Virus record (IMG/VR): IMGVR_UViG_3300033145_000026
Span: 1-22,094 of that record
Source of the DNA: a virus
DNA: 22,094 nucleotides
Strand: one strand, 5' to 3'
The notes beneath the pieces are model-generated. The model was given only the letters and a program-made list of their open reading frames with translations. It had not been told where the DNA came from and ran no database searches. The translations under genes and the position numbers were made by a program. This document shows, piece by piece, positions 6,291-12,863 of the stretch (positions are counted from its first letter, which is position 1; each line of letters begins with the position of its first letter).

Positions 6291-7787
6291 ATGCTAATCA
6301 ATAACATATCAAAGAGTTTTCAAAAGATTGTTGCCAACTTTGCAGGTAAAGTCCGTCATGACAAGATGGAAGGGCGTGATTACTTAGTTGCTCCAATGGT
6401 TATGATGGTGGAAGGTGTTCTTAGTGGAACTGCTGGTCCTATACTCTATGAGGCTAAGGATATGAGTGCATTTCCAGCAGCTTGGAATAATAAACCTGTT
6501 GTAGTCTATCATCCTGGACAAGGTCAATCTGCATGTGATCCAGATATATTAACAACACAAGGGATCGGCAAAATAATGAAAGCTCGTGTTGAGAATGTTG
6601 GTGATAAGGTTGCATTGAAAGCTGAAGCATGGTTTGAAGAGAGCAGAGCAAATGCTGTTGATAGCCGTATTATGGAGGCAGTAGAAAACAATAAACCAAT
6701 GGAATTGTCTACAGGATTATTTGTTGAAATAGAACCAGTGGAGAACGAAGAGTATAAAGGTATTGCTCGTAATTATCAGCCGGATCATTTAGCTTTGTTA
6801 CCCGATATGAAGGGTGCATGTTCACTGAAAGACGGAGCAGGGTTTTTGATGAACGAAGCGGGAGACAAGTTGTTCATAGATATAACTTCTATGGCAGATG
6901 ATCATAGAAGCTATGTTTCAAGTTATCCAGATACAGTGATTCGTGTTATGGGCAACAGGATAACTGAGTTTATTGATAACGAGATGTCTCATAGCAACGT
7001 TCGCATGCTATTGCAATCGCTTCTTCGAAATACAAATGATGATTTGTGGATTGACGAAGTGTTTGATACGTTTTTCATATATGAGGATGGTGGAAAACTT
7101 TGGAAACAAAATTATTTGATAACAGATGATTCTGCTACCTTCGTGGGTAGTAGAGTTGAAGTGGTTCGTGTAACTGAATTTAGAACTAAAGATGGTAAAG
7201 TTATTGGTAATGAAAGGGATCAAACAATGGACAAAAAGAAGATTGTAGATGGTCTCATCGCTAATGCAGAAACTAAGTGGGAAGAAGCTGACCGCGAAGT
7301 TTTGATGGCGATGGATGATGACGTTCTCAATAAGATTATTGGGAATGAAAAGGAAGCTCCGGCAGCGGAAGCCAATGCTGCTGAAGCAAACGCCACTGAG
7401 ACTCCGGCTGCTGAAGCTGCTGAAGCTAAGGAAACGCCAGATGGCGAAGCAACGGGAAATCAGTCAGTTGATGATTTCATTAAGGGTGCTCCTGCTGAGA
7501 TGCAAGAAGTTTTGACCAACTCAGTAAGGATGCACAACGAAACCAAATCCAAAGTAATTGCTGCTCTTGTTGAAAATAAGAAGTGCAACTTTACTCCTGA
7601 GTATCTGCAGCAGAAGGATTTGGAAGAGCTTCAGAATATGTTGGCGTTGGCTGGTGGTGATAAACCCGCTGATAGCCAAATTCAGCGGTTCAACTATGGT
7701 GGTCAAGGTGGTACTCCTGTTGAGAATATCATAGTGACCGGCGAACCTTTGGTTATCCCGGGTGTAGTAACTGCTTCAGCAAAGTAG
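6291..7787 (+). CDS. DUF2213-like prohead protease fused to a scaffold region
   Basis: A 498-residue protein with the site GAGGAAA shortly before ATG 6291. Residues 1-185 resemble DUF2213, predicted to have a capsid-protease fold: His-Pro after a Lys-Pro-Val-Val-Val-Tyr strand, S140 in Glu-Leu-Ser-Thr-Gly and H166 in Asp-His-Leu-Ala-Leu-Leu, the likely Ser/His active pair. Residues 200-300 form an extra domain often found in this family. Residues 313-498 look like a scaffold: a helical start, an Ala/Glu-rich linker (about 355-390), then helices and a flexible tail. It lies just before the decoration and major capsid genes, as expected. It probably trims scaffold and capsid during maturation. 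The protease call is family-based; catalysis is inferred. Confidence 0.8.
   Translation: MLINNISKSFQKIVANFAGKVRHDKMEGRDYLVAPMVMMVEGVLSGTAGPILYEAKDMSAFPAAWNNKPVVVYHPGQGQSACDPDILTTQGIGKIMKARVENVGDKVALKAEAWFEESRANAVDSRIMEAVENNKPMELSTGLFVEIEPVENEEYKGIARNYQPDHLALLPDMKGACSLKDGAGFLMNEAGDKLFIDITSMADDHRSYVSSYPDTVIRVMGNRITEFIDNEMSHSNVRMLLQSLLRNTNDDLWIDEVFDTFFIYEDGGKLWKQNYLITDDSATFVGSRVEVVRVTEFRTKDGKVIGNERDQTMDKKKIVDGLIANAETKWEEADREVLMAMDDDVLNKIIGNEKEAPAAEANAAEANATETPAAEAAEAKETPDGEATGNQSVDDFIKGAPAEMQEVLTNSVRMHNETKSKVIAALVENKKCNFTPEYLQQKDLEELQNMLALAGGDKPADSQIQRFNYGGQGGTPVENIIVTGEPLVIPGVVTASAK
7212..7229 (+). promoter_or_regulatory. Internal ribosome binding site and start for the scaffold
   Basis: GAAAGG at 7212-7217 precedes the in-frame ATG 7227 with a 9-base spacer, inside the protease gene. 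The same hexamer stands 6-9 bases before the starts at 7848, 9477, 10501, 17101 and 17568, and 7 bases before the second capsid ATG (8363). Other copies of GAAAGG inside genes that I checked are not followed by an ATG at this distance. Confidence 0.6.
7227..7787 (+). CDS. Putative separate scaffold protein from internal start
   Basis: Starting at residue 313 of the protease gene, this would give a 186-residue protein in the same frame: a Lys-rich start, helices with Ala-Asn-Ala-Glu-Thr-Lys-Trp-Glu-Glu, an Ala/Glu linker, further helices and a Gly-rich tail. That composition fits a scaffold core. Nested genes making a protease-scaffold and a shorter scaffold are well known (lambda C and Nu3). 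The strong internal ribosome site argues that the scaffold is made in excess of the protease. Not certain without protein evidence. Confidence 0.5.
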   Translation: MDKKKIVDGLIANAETKWEEADREVLMAMDDDVLNKIIGNEKEAPAAEANAAEANATETPAAEAAEAKETPDGEATGNQSVDDFIKGAPAEMQEVLTNSVRMHNETKSKVIAALVENKKCNFTPEYLQQKDLEELQNMLALAGGDKPADSQIQRFNYGGQGGTPVENIIVTGEPLVIPGVVTASAK

Positions 7788-7847
7788 TTGTAAAGTAGTT
7801 CAAATTGTACGAAAATGTGAATAGTTTATTTCGAAAGGTGAACTAAA

Positions 7848-8297
7848 ATGGCAAATCGTGTTCATAGTAAAGGTCCCTTCATTCAAGAAGAGGCTGTAGC
7901 TGGTGAGGCTGGCATTTATCCAGGAATGCTGATTAAACTCAATTCCTCTGGGCAAGTTATTAAGCACACGACTGAAGGTGGAGTGCTTGGTGATGAAACT
8001 TTGATTGCTTCGGAAGATGCTCTTCAAGGTGCTAATGCGGATACTGTTTATACCAGTGGAGCAATCGTGACGTATTATGTTGGCTCTCCTGGATCTGAGT
8101 ATAATCTGCTCATTGAAGATGCACAAGACATTGCTATTGGTGACAAGATCATGAGTGCTGGAAATGGTAAACTCAAAGAAACAACTGATATTGAAAGTGG
8201 TGACACACTTGCTAAGGTTGTTGGGGTTGCTACTGAAGCCAATGATTTGACTGGTAGTAATTCAAGCGATACTCGGTCCAGCGTTCGACTTGTGTAA
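7848..8297 (+). CDS. Putative capsid decoration/stabilising protein
   Basis: A 149-residue acidic protein, beta-rich with many Gly, Ser and Thr. It resembles small head decoration proteins (DUF2190-like) that bind the outside of the capsid: a Pro-Gly-Met-Leu-Ile-Lys-Leu-Asn strand, Gly-Asp-x-Ile-Met-Ser-Ala-Gly-Asn-Gly, and a final Val-Gly-Val-Ala-Thr-Glu strand before a Ser-rich end. It stands between the protease-scaffold and the major capsid gene, the usual place for such proteins. The strong site GAAAGG (7833-7838, spacer 9) fits a high-copy virion component. The 60-base gap before it holds AAAGTAGTT twice (7781-7789, 7792-7800), an 11-base tandem duplication of no obvious function. Confidence 0.7.
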   Translation: MANRVHSKGPFIQEEAVAGEAGIYPGMLIKLNSSGQVIKHTTEGGVLGDETLIASEDALQGANADTVYTSGAIVTYYVGSPGSEYNLLIEDAQDIAIGDKIMSAGNGKLKETTDIESGDTLAKVVGVATEANDLTGSNSSDTRSSVRLV

Positions 8298-8301
8298 TCT
8301 G

Positions 8302-8316
8302 TGTCTCTATGAGACA
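8302..8316 (+). other. Small stem-loop in the leader of the capsid gene
   Basis: TGTCTC (8302-8307) pairs perfectly with GAGACA (8311-8316) around a 3-base loop. No T-run follows, so it is not a typical terminator. It lies between the decoration and capsid genes and could act as an mRNA stabilising or processing site for high capsid expression. It may also be chance. Confidence 0.3.
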
Positions 8317-8359
8317 TTAGTAAGTTTGTAAATGTAAAAAGGTTTAAACGAAAGGTGAT

Positions 8360-9445
8360 ATGATGGATTTCATTTTCAATGGGCAATCCCATGGTGGTGT
8401 TGCTGATAAATTAGCAGCGAATGGGTATAACCCTCACAGTCTTCGTCCATATCTCAGTGATTGTGGACAGTACACTTGTATTAGTGTACACAACGGGAAG
8501 TTCAATCAGGATGGAACTCCCCAGATGGAACAGCGTGTTATAGGTAATGCAACAGCGACTCTTCGTAAAGATGCTTGGAAGCATCTTGATACAGTTGTTG
8601 TCAAGGTTGCTAAGGAACGGCTGAAAGCAGTTGCGGATCTTCAAGGTGCTGGACTCACATACAGCATTCCTAATGGATTAGGCACGACGGTTCTTGAAAC
8701 CGAAACTCAGAGTGACATTGGTCCGGCGTCCGTAAGTATGGATGGACTGCGGAAGAATGCTAATGATCGTCCGGTATGGGAAATTGGGTTCTTGCCCTTG
8801 CCAATCGTTCATAAGGATTTTGGTTATTCTGCTCGTCAACTTGCTTCTGCGGCTAAGAGTGGTTCTCCCCTGGATACCACGTCCGCTGAATTAGCTGCTC
8901 GTAGAGTAGCTGAGGAAACCGAAAAGCTTCTGCTCGGTGTGAGTACTGTTGCAGATCAGTATACCTATGGAGGTGGTGTCATCTATGGTTATACCGATTT
9001 TCCAAATCGGTTGACTAAGACCATCTCTCAGCCTGATGGTACATCTGATGATGGCACAGTGTTCTTGACGGAAGTCTTGGCTATGATTAAACAGGCAAAG
9101 GATGCTTTCCATTTTGGTCCATACGTTTTGTATGTATCTACAGAATGGGATCAGTATCTTAATGCTGATTTTAAGGATAGCTCAGATAAGACACTCCGCG
9201 AAAGAATAATGGCGTTGACGGATATTACCGATATTCGTACGCTTGATTTCCTGGCGAATTTTGATGTTGTCTTGGTTCAGCAGACTACAGATGTTGTCCG
9301 GCTGGTTATTGGCATGGACATAGTCACAGTGATGTGGGATACTGAAGGCGGACTTTACAAGAACTTTAAAGTTATGTCTATTATCGTTCCTCAGCTTCGT
9401 GCGGATCAGAATAGCAATACCGGGATTGTTCACGGTACTGTGTAA
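8360..9445 (+). CDS. Major capsid protein (HK97-like fold, predicted)
   Basis: A 361-residue protein that should form the capsid shell. The sequence has features of an encapsulin/HK97-type head protein family: a long N-terminal arm, an Ala/Lys-rich spine-like helix (Lys-Val-Ala-Lys-Glu-Arg-Leu), an Ile-Gly-Pro-Ala-Ser stretch, a P-domain start around Pro-Leu-Pro-Ile-Val-His-Lys-Asp-Phe, a Arg-Val-Ala-Glu-Glu-Thr-Glu helix with Leu-Gly-Val, and later a strand-rich part with Val-Gln-Gln-Thr-Thr. Position after protease and decoration genes agrees. ATG 8360 and ATG 8363 are adjacent; GAAAGG (8350-8355) is 4 bases from the first and 7 from the second, so 8363 may be the real start. The strong site fits high expression. 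Confidence 0.9.
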   Translation: MMDFIFNGQSHGGVADKLAANGYNPHSLRPYLSDCGQYTCISVHNGKFNQDGTPQMEQRVIGNATATLRKDAWKHLDTVVVKVAKERLKAVADLQGAGLTYSIPNGLGTTVLETETQSDIGPASVSMDGLRKNANDRPVWEIGFLPLPIVHKDFGYSARQLASAAKSGSPLDTTSAELAARRVAEETEKLLLGVSTVADQYTYGGGVIYGYTDFPNRLTKTISQPDGTSDDGTVFLTEVLAMIKQAKDAFHFGPYVLYVSTEWDQYLNADFKDSSDKTLRERIMALTDITDIRTLDFLANFDVVLVQQTTDVVRLVIGMDIVTVMWDTEGGLYKNFKVMSIIVPQLRADQNSNTGIVHGTV

Positions 9446-9476
9446 CTGTAACATTACTTAATTGGAAAGGGTAATT

Positions 9477-9893
9477 ATGTTATTTGAATTGATTGGTGCT
9501 CCACACGAGCAAGATGGCAAGCGATATGTCAAAGGTGATCGCATTGAAACTGACCGCAATCTGTGTCAGATGTTCAGAGGGAAATTTAAAGTGTTGGATG
9601 GTGGTGGGGAACCATCACCAGGAACTCCAGTTCCACAGCCAAATATTCCTAAATCAGTAGATGCCCCAATTGCGGCTGACACTGATACTGTTGCAACAGA
9701 AGCAACTGCAACATCTGTAAAGAAGCTGGCTTCAGGAATAGATATGACTATGACTTTTCCTGAAGCCAAAGGTTCTGAGCTAACAGTTATGAAAGTTGGT
9801 GATGACCAGTTTCAATTTGCCAAAAATGGATTTATAGAAGTGAATGGGATCTTCACAAGAGCTCAAGCTTCGATCTTCTTGAAAAATTTGTAA
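9477..9893 (+). CDS. Small virion-associated hypothetical protein after capsid
   Basis: A 138-residue protein. ATG 9477 is chosen because GAAAGG (9465-9470) is 6 bases upstream; the in-frame TTG 9462 lies before that site. The N-terminal 45 residues (Tyr-Val-Lys-Gly-Asp-Arg-Ile-Glu ... Phe-Arg-Gly-Lys-Phe-Lys-Val) resemble a small domain often found just after the capsid gene in siphophages. Residues 46-90 are a Pro/Ala/Thr-rich linker. The last 45 residues form a second small domain with Val-Gly-Asp-Asp-Gln-Phe-Gln-Phe and a terminal helix. It may be a head-surface or neck protein. Function is unknown. It overlaps the next start by one base (TAATG). Confidence 0.6.
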   Translation: MLFELIGAPHEQDGKRYVKGDRIETDRNLCQMFRGKFKVLDGGGEPSPGTPVPQPNIPKSVDAPIAADTDTVATEATATSVKKLASGIDMTMTFPEAKGSELTVMKVGDDQFQFAKNGFIEVNGIFTRAQASIFLKNL

Positions 9894-10504
9894 TGCCAAG
9901 ATGGATCGTTGAAAAGAAGTGGAAAGACCAAGAGGTATTTATTATTGGTGGAGGGGAGTCCCTGAAAGGATTTGATTGGGGTCTCCTTAAACCACTAAGA
10001 ACTATTGGATGTAATGATGCTTATGTTCATGGGACTGATATTTGTTTGTTCGGTGATACTAAGTGGTTTGAGCATCATGAAAAGTGGCTTAGGAATTATG
10101 AAGGGATAGTATTTACAAGTTGTCCAAAGTTACAAAAATCCAGAGTCCCTTGGCTATGGCTTATTTGCAGGGAAGCAATTGGTCTTCATAAAGGTTCTAT
10201 AGGATGGAATTTTAGTACTGGAGCAAATGCTATAAATTTGGCTTTGCTTTTAGGTGCTGCTAAAATTTATCTTCTTGGCTTTGATGTAAAGTTATCAAAG
10301 TATGGTAAATCTAATTGGCATGATAACAATCTTGATGCTCCTAATGAAGAAGTGTATCCTAAGTTCTTAGAAGGATTTAAGTATGTAGCAAGGGATCTTA
10401 GAAAAAAGTTTCCTGAAGTAAAGGTTATCAATGTAACTAATGATAGTGCTCTAAATGAATTCCCTAAAATTAGTACAAAAGAATTTTGGAAAGGAAGATC
10501 ATGA
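9893..10504 (+). CDS. MptE/DUF115-like protein, possibly sugar- or nucleotide-binding
   Basis: A 203-residue protein starting at a TAATG overlap. It shows both halves of the DUF115/MptE-like pattern: a glycine-rich loop GGGESL at 19-24 after a Val-Phe-Ile-Ile strand, followed by a Cys-Asn-Asp-Ala-Tyr segment, and a Ser-Thr-Gly-Ala-Asn-Ala helix ending in Leu-Leu-Gly-Phe-Asp at 127-131. This fold covers pterin diphosphokinases, flagellin-glycosylation accessory proteins and sialyltransferase-like enzymes. Phage relatives are often labelled only as a morphogenetic protein. A role in modifying virion or host surface sugars is possible but unproven. It is unusual cargo between capsid and connector genes and overlaps the next gene by ATGA. 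Confidence 0.6.
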   Translation: MPRWIVEKKWKDQEVFIIGGGESLKGFDWGLLKPLRTIGCNDAYVHGTDICLFGDTKWFEHHEKWLRNYEGIVFTSCPKLQKSRVPWLWLICREAIGLHKGSIGWNFSTGANAINLALLLGAAKIYLLGFDVKLSKYGKSNWHDNNLDAPNEEVYPKFLEGFKYVARDLRKKFPEVKVINVTNDSALNEFPKISTKEFWKGRS

Positions 10505-10842
10505 AACAGATATTGCTAATAACTATGGTAATGATTGGGCTTTTCGTTTTCTCAGGTTGCGGAGAAGAGTTTGCTGCTGGGATGGGTACTGGAGCAGCTT
10601 TGGTTCATGATGCTAATGCTAAAGTCATTGAGGCTGTCGCTGAATTGAATGCCAGGACTGAGGAAATCAATGGTACTATATCTTCTACTGGGGATATGGT
10701 TGTTCTTAAGACAGATACTATTGCAGCTATACGATCTTTGAAAGGACGCGAAAAAGATCCAGTGACATGGGTTGCTTTAGCATCTTTATTGGCTAATACT
10801 TTTGTTGGAGGCAATGCATTTTCTAATAGGAAAAAGAAATAA
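10501..10842 (+). CDS. Predicted phage lipoprotein
   Basis: A 113-residue protein starting at ATG 10501, with GAAAGG (10489-10494) 6 bases upstream and an ATGA overlap with the gene before. Residues 1-20 form a lipoprotein signal: a Lys at position 2, a hydrophobic core, then F-S-G-C with the lipidated Cys at 20. A predicted-helical mid region (Ala-Glu-Leu-Asn-Ala-Arg-Thr-Glu) and a hydrophobic patch near residues 85-100 precede a basic end. Known phage lipoproteins act in superinfection exclusion or as outer spanins in lysis; either fits. The mature part is longer and less Pro-rich than a typical Rz1, and no partner i-spanin was identified. It overlaps the peptidase gene by TAATG. Confidence 0.7.
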   Translation: MKQILLITMVMIGLFVFSGCGEEFAAGMGTGAALVHDANAKVIEAVAELNARTEEINGTISSTGDMVVLKTDTIAAIRSLKGREKDPVTWVALASLLANTFVGGNAFSNRKKK

Positions 10843-11432
10843 TGCTAACATATAACAAATATAGACCAAAAGCCCAGACTGGGGATATGATAGCTTTCTC
10901 TGGAACAGGTTTAGCATCTACAGGTATCAAAGTTGCTTCGGGAAGTGAGTGGTCTCATATTGGAATGGGAATTGTTTCTCCAGAGTGGGATATGGTTTTA
11001 TGTCACGAGTCCACTTTGCTTTGTACAGTAGCTGATATCGGTTCAGGATTTGTTAAGAAAGGTGTAATGCTGGTTCCGTTGCAAGCTCGTATTGCAACTT
11101 ACAAAGGCAAGATGGGCATCAGATGTATTAGAAACCCATTAACATTAGAACAGTTAGCAATTTTAAGAGCTTATAGACATGAGGTAAAAGATCGCCCTTA
11201 TGAAAATGATTATATTGAATTAGTCAAAGCAGTTTATGATGGTCCGTTTGGGGAAAATACCCAAGATTTAATCAGTTTATTCTGTTCTGAAAACTTTGCA
11301 GAACCTTGCATTAGAATGAAATTGATAGGTGATGATGAGCCAAGTAACGAGTATCATCCTGGTGATTTTATCGACGACGGGAACTTTGATGAAATTTGGG
11401 AACCTGTTCAAGAGATTATAGTGGGAACATAA
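10842..11432 (+). CDS. Permuted NlpC/P60 (YiiX-like) papain-fold peptidase or amidase
   Basis: A 196-residue protein. The order of its motifs is that of circularly permuted papain-like hydrolases: an N-terminal Thr-Gly-Asp-Met-Ile-Ala-Phe-Ser-Gly strand, catalytic H39 in Ser-His-Ile-Gly, a His-Glu-Ser-Thr motif near residue 53, and nucleophile C148 in Phe-Cys-Ser-Glu-Asn at the C-terminal side. Such enzymes cut amide bonds in peptidoglycan or lipid substrates. It has no signal peptide or membrane segment. It follows the lipoprotein gene directly (TAATG), so the pair may work together at the cell envelope, in lysis or entry. It could also be a structural relic without activity. Its place inside the head genes is unusual. 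Confidence 0.7.
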   Translation: MLTYNKYRPKAQTGDMIAFSGTGLASTGIKVASGSEWSHIGMGIVSPEWDMVLCHESTLLCTVADIGSGFVKKGVMLVPLQARIATYKGKMGIRCIRNPLTLEQLAILRAYRHEVKDRPYENDYIELVKAVYDGPFGENTQDLISLFCSENFAEPCIRMKLIGDDEPSNEYHPGDFIDDGNFDEIWEPVQEIIVGT

Positions 11433-11434
11433 TT

Positions 11435-11839
11435 ATGGCTATTAGAACAACAAATGCATTAGTAGAAGCGATAATTGAAGTAGAGTCTGGAATAGTTCTT
11501 ACTCCGTTCATTGCTGCTGCTAATACTTTAGTCACTAAATTCTGTACAGATTTAGATGAAGATTATACAGCAGCCGAACTTCAGCAAATTGAAACTTGGC
11601 TTGCTGCTCATTTTTATACAGTTAGAGATCCTCGTGCAGATGAAGAAAGAGCAGGACCAGTTTCACAAAGATTGCAATCTAAAGTGGATCTTGGATTATC
11701 TACTTCTCATTATGGTCAAATGGCTATGACCTTGGATTATTATGGTGGATTATCAGCGTTGAATGAATCTATTAAAAACGGTACGAGTAACACAGTTGGT
11801 ATGACTTGGTTAGGTACTGAAGAAGATGATATTGAATAG
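11435..11839 (+). CDS. Putative head-tail connector (adaptor) protein
   Basis: A 134-residue protein. ATG 11435 follows GGGA (11423-11426) at 8 bases and lies just after the peptidase stop; upstream in-frame starts lie inside that gene. The sequence resembles gp6/gp15-like adaptors: an N-terminal Val-Glu-Ala-Ile helix, an Asp-Tyr-Thr-Ala-Ala-Glu-Leu helix leading into Trp-Leu-Ala-Ala-His-Phe-Tyr, and a Leu-Gly-Leu-Ser-Thr-Ser-His-Tyr-Gly segment. These sit below the portal and link it to the stopper. It is followed two genes later by a stopper-like protein, as expected. Family assignment is from pattern only. Confidence 0.65.
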   Translation: MAIRTTNALVEAIIEVESGIVLTPFIAAANTLVTKFCTDLDEDYTAAELQQIETWLAAHFYTVRDPRADEERAGPVSQRLQSKVDLGLSTSHYGQMAMTLDYYGGLSALNESIKNGTSNTVGMTWLGTEEDDIE

Positions 11840-11848
11840 GGATAACTT

Positions 11849-12142
11849 ATGATAGCTATTATAGAACACACTACGATTTTTCTTTCATGGCTGGGAACAT
11901 TAACTGCTGGTTTATTAGGAGTCTACGCTTTGGCGTTTAAGACAATGAAAGATGTAAATAGAAAAGTGGATGTTCATGTTTCAGATACTAAAGTTCATAC
12001 AGATCCTGAGCATCCTACAGTATCTGATGCTGTTTGTAAAGAGGTACAAAAAAGAAATGAGGTTCATTTTGATACGCTGGCTTCAGGACAGACGGATATT
12101 AAGAAAACGCTTGATCGTGTATGGGAGAAGATGAATCAATGA
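11849..12142 (+). CDS. Single-membrane-span small protein (holin-like position unclear)
   Basis: A 97-residue protein with one hydrophobic span at about residues 8-30, then a soluble part with the striking His-Thr-Asp-Pro-Glu-His-Pro pattern (residues 50-56) and a C-terminal, probably coiled-coil, helix. Start ATG 11849 has AGGGATAA (11838-11845) upstream. Proteins with a short membrane anchor followed by this histidine-rich stretch occur in phages beside head-tail genes; some are called holin or haemolysin-like, without proof. It could anchor assembly at the membrane or serve in lysis with the peptidase and lipoprotein upstream. It ends in an ATGA overlap with the stopper gene. Confidence 0.6.
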   Translation: MIAIIEHTTIFLSWLGTLTAGLLGVYALAFKTMKDVNRKVDVHVSDTKVHTDPEHPTVSDAVCKEVQKRNEVHFDTLASGQTDIKKTLDRVWEKMNQ

Positions 12143-12483
12143 GTGTCATTAAGCGAATGAGAAAACAGGATGCTGTTTATTGGCCTTTTGTTTCTGTAGA
12201 TAATTTTGCTCAAAAGGTAGTTGGTTCTCCTGTTCAGATAAGATGTAGATGGGATAATGTAACCCAGGAATTCTTAGATAGTAGTGGTGAAATTCAAATG
12301 TCTAATGCTGTTGTTTATCCTGATCGGGATACTCCGATTGGTGGAATTTTGATGCGAGGTGTATTAGCTGACATAACTGATGCAGTAGATATTAAAGAAA
12401 ATGAAGGTGCTTGGGAAATAAGACGTTTTGATGATACTCCTAATTTTAAAGCAAGCGAATTCTTAAAGACAGCATATCTATAA
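12139..12483 (+). CDS. Putative head closure (stopper) protein
   Basis: A 114-residue beta-rich protein that would close the neck after packaging. ATG 12139 sits in an ATGA overlap and has GGGAGAAG before it. The pattern fits stopper/head-tail joining proteins: a conserved Ala-Val-Tyr-Trp strand, Gln-Ile-Arg-Cys-Arg-Trp-Asp, a Ser-Ser-Gly-Glu hairpin, Ala-Val-Val-Tyr-Pro-Asp-Arg-Asp and Pro-Ile-Gly-Gly, with an acidic helix before a final strand and a C-terminal Lys-Ala-Ser-Glu-Phe-Leu helix. It is coupled to the gp10-like gene by a TAATG overlap. Position between connector and tail-completion genes is the expected one. Confidence 0.7.
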   Translation: MSVIKRMRKQDAVYWPFVSVDNFAQKVVGSPVQIRCRWDNVTQEFLDSSGEIQMSNAVVYPDRDTPIGGILMRGVLADITDAVDIKENEGAWEIRRFDDTPNFKASEFLKTAYL

Positions 12484-12863
12484 TGGCTAAACTTGCTCGA
12501 GTAACTGGTGTAACTAAAGTTCTTTTAAATTTGGCGAAGTTCAATGCCAATTTAAATCCTGCTATTGCTGCTGGATTCATGAAAGGTGGGCTATTCTTAC
12601 AACGGGAAAGCATGAAAATTGTTCCTGTGGATAAGAATGTTTTACGACCGAGTGCTAATACCAGACAAGTAGGAGAAACTCATCTTGGGAAAATAGATGT
12701 TGTTATTTCTTATTCTACTGAGTATGCTGTGCATGTTCATGAGGATTTAGATGCAAGACACAAGCAAGGAAAACAGGCAAAATTCTTAGAACAGCCTGCA
12801 AGAGAAAAGAAGGATGAAATATTTAAAATTATTCATTCTACAGTTTTGAAAAGAATTAGATAA
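12483..12863 (+). CDS. HK97 gp10-like tail completion/neck protein
   Basis: A 126-residue protein that resembles the HK97 gp10 family, which completes the head-tail joint. The telling part is the middle and C-terminal end: a Val-Pro-Val-Asp-Lys-Asn strand, a Ser-Thr-Glu-Tyr-Ala-Val-His-Val-His-Glu segment and a Lys-Gln-Ala-Lys-Phe-Leu-Glu-Gln-Pro-Ala segment followed by a terminal basic helix. This is the family's typical 'Tyr-Ala ... His-Glu ... Lys-Phe-Leu-x-x-Pro' order. Start and end are TAATG overlaps. It is the last typical neck gene before a block of accessory and fibre-like genes. Confidence 0.75.
   Translation: MAKLARVTGVTKVLLNLAKFNANLNPAIAAGFMKGGLFLQRESMKIVPVDKNVLRPSANTRQVGETHLGKIDVVISYSTEYAVHVHEDLDARHKQGKQAKFLEQPAREKKDEIFKIIHSTVLKRIR

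Noticed and set aside
7800-8126. Antisense open frames across the capsid and tail genes
   Set aside because: They lie opposite well-supported genes, lack ribosome sites and family features; AT-rich antisense frames of this size are expected by chance.
8298-8359. Rho-independent terminator before the capsid gene
   Set aside because: The 6-pair stem lacks a following T-run, and the capsid gene needs read-through.
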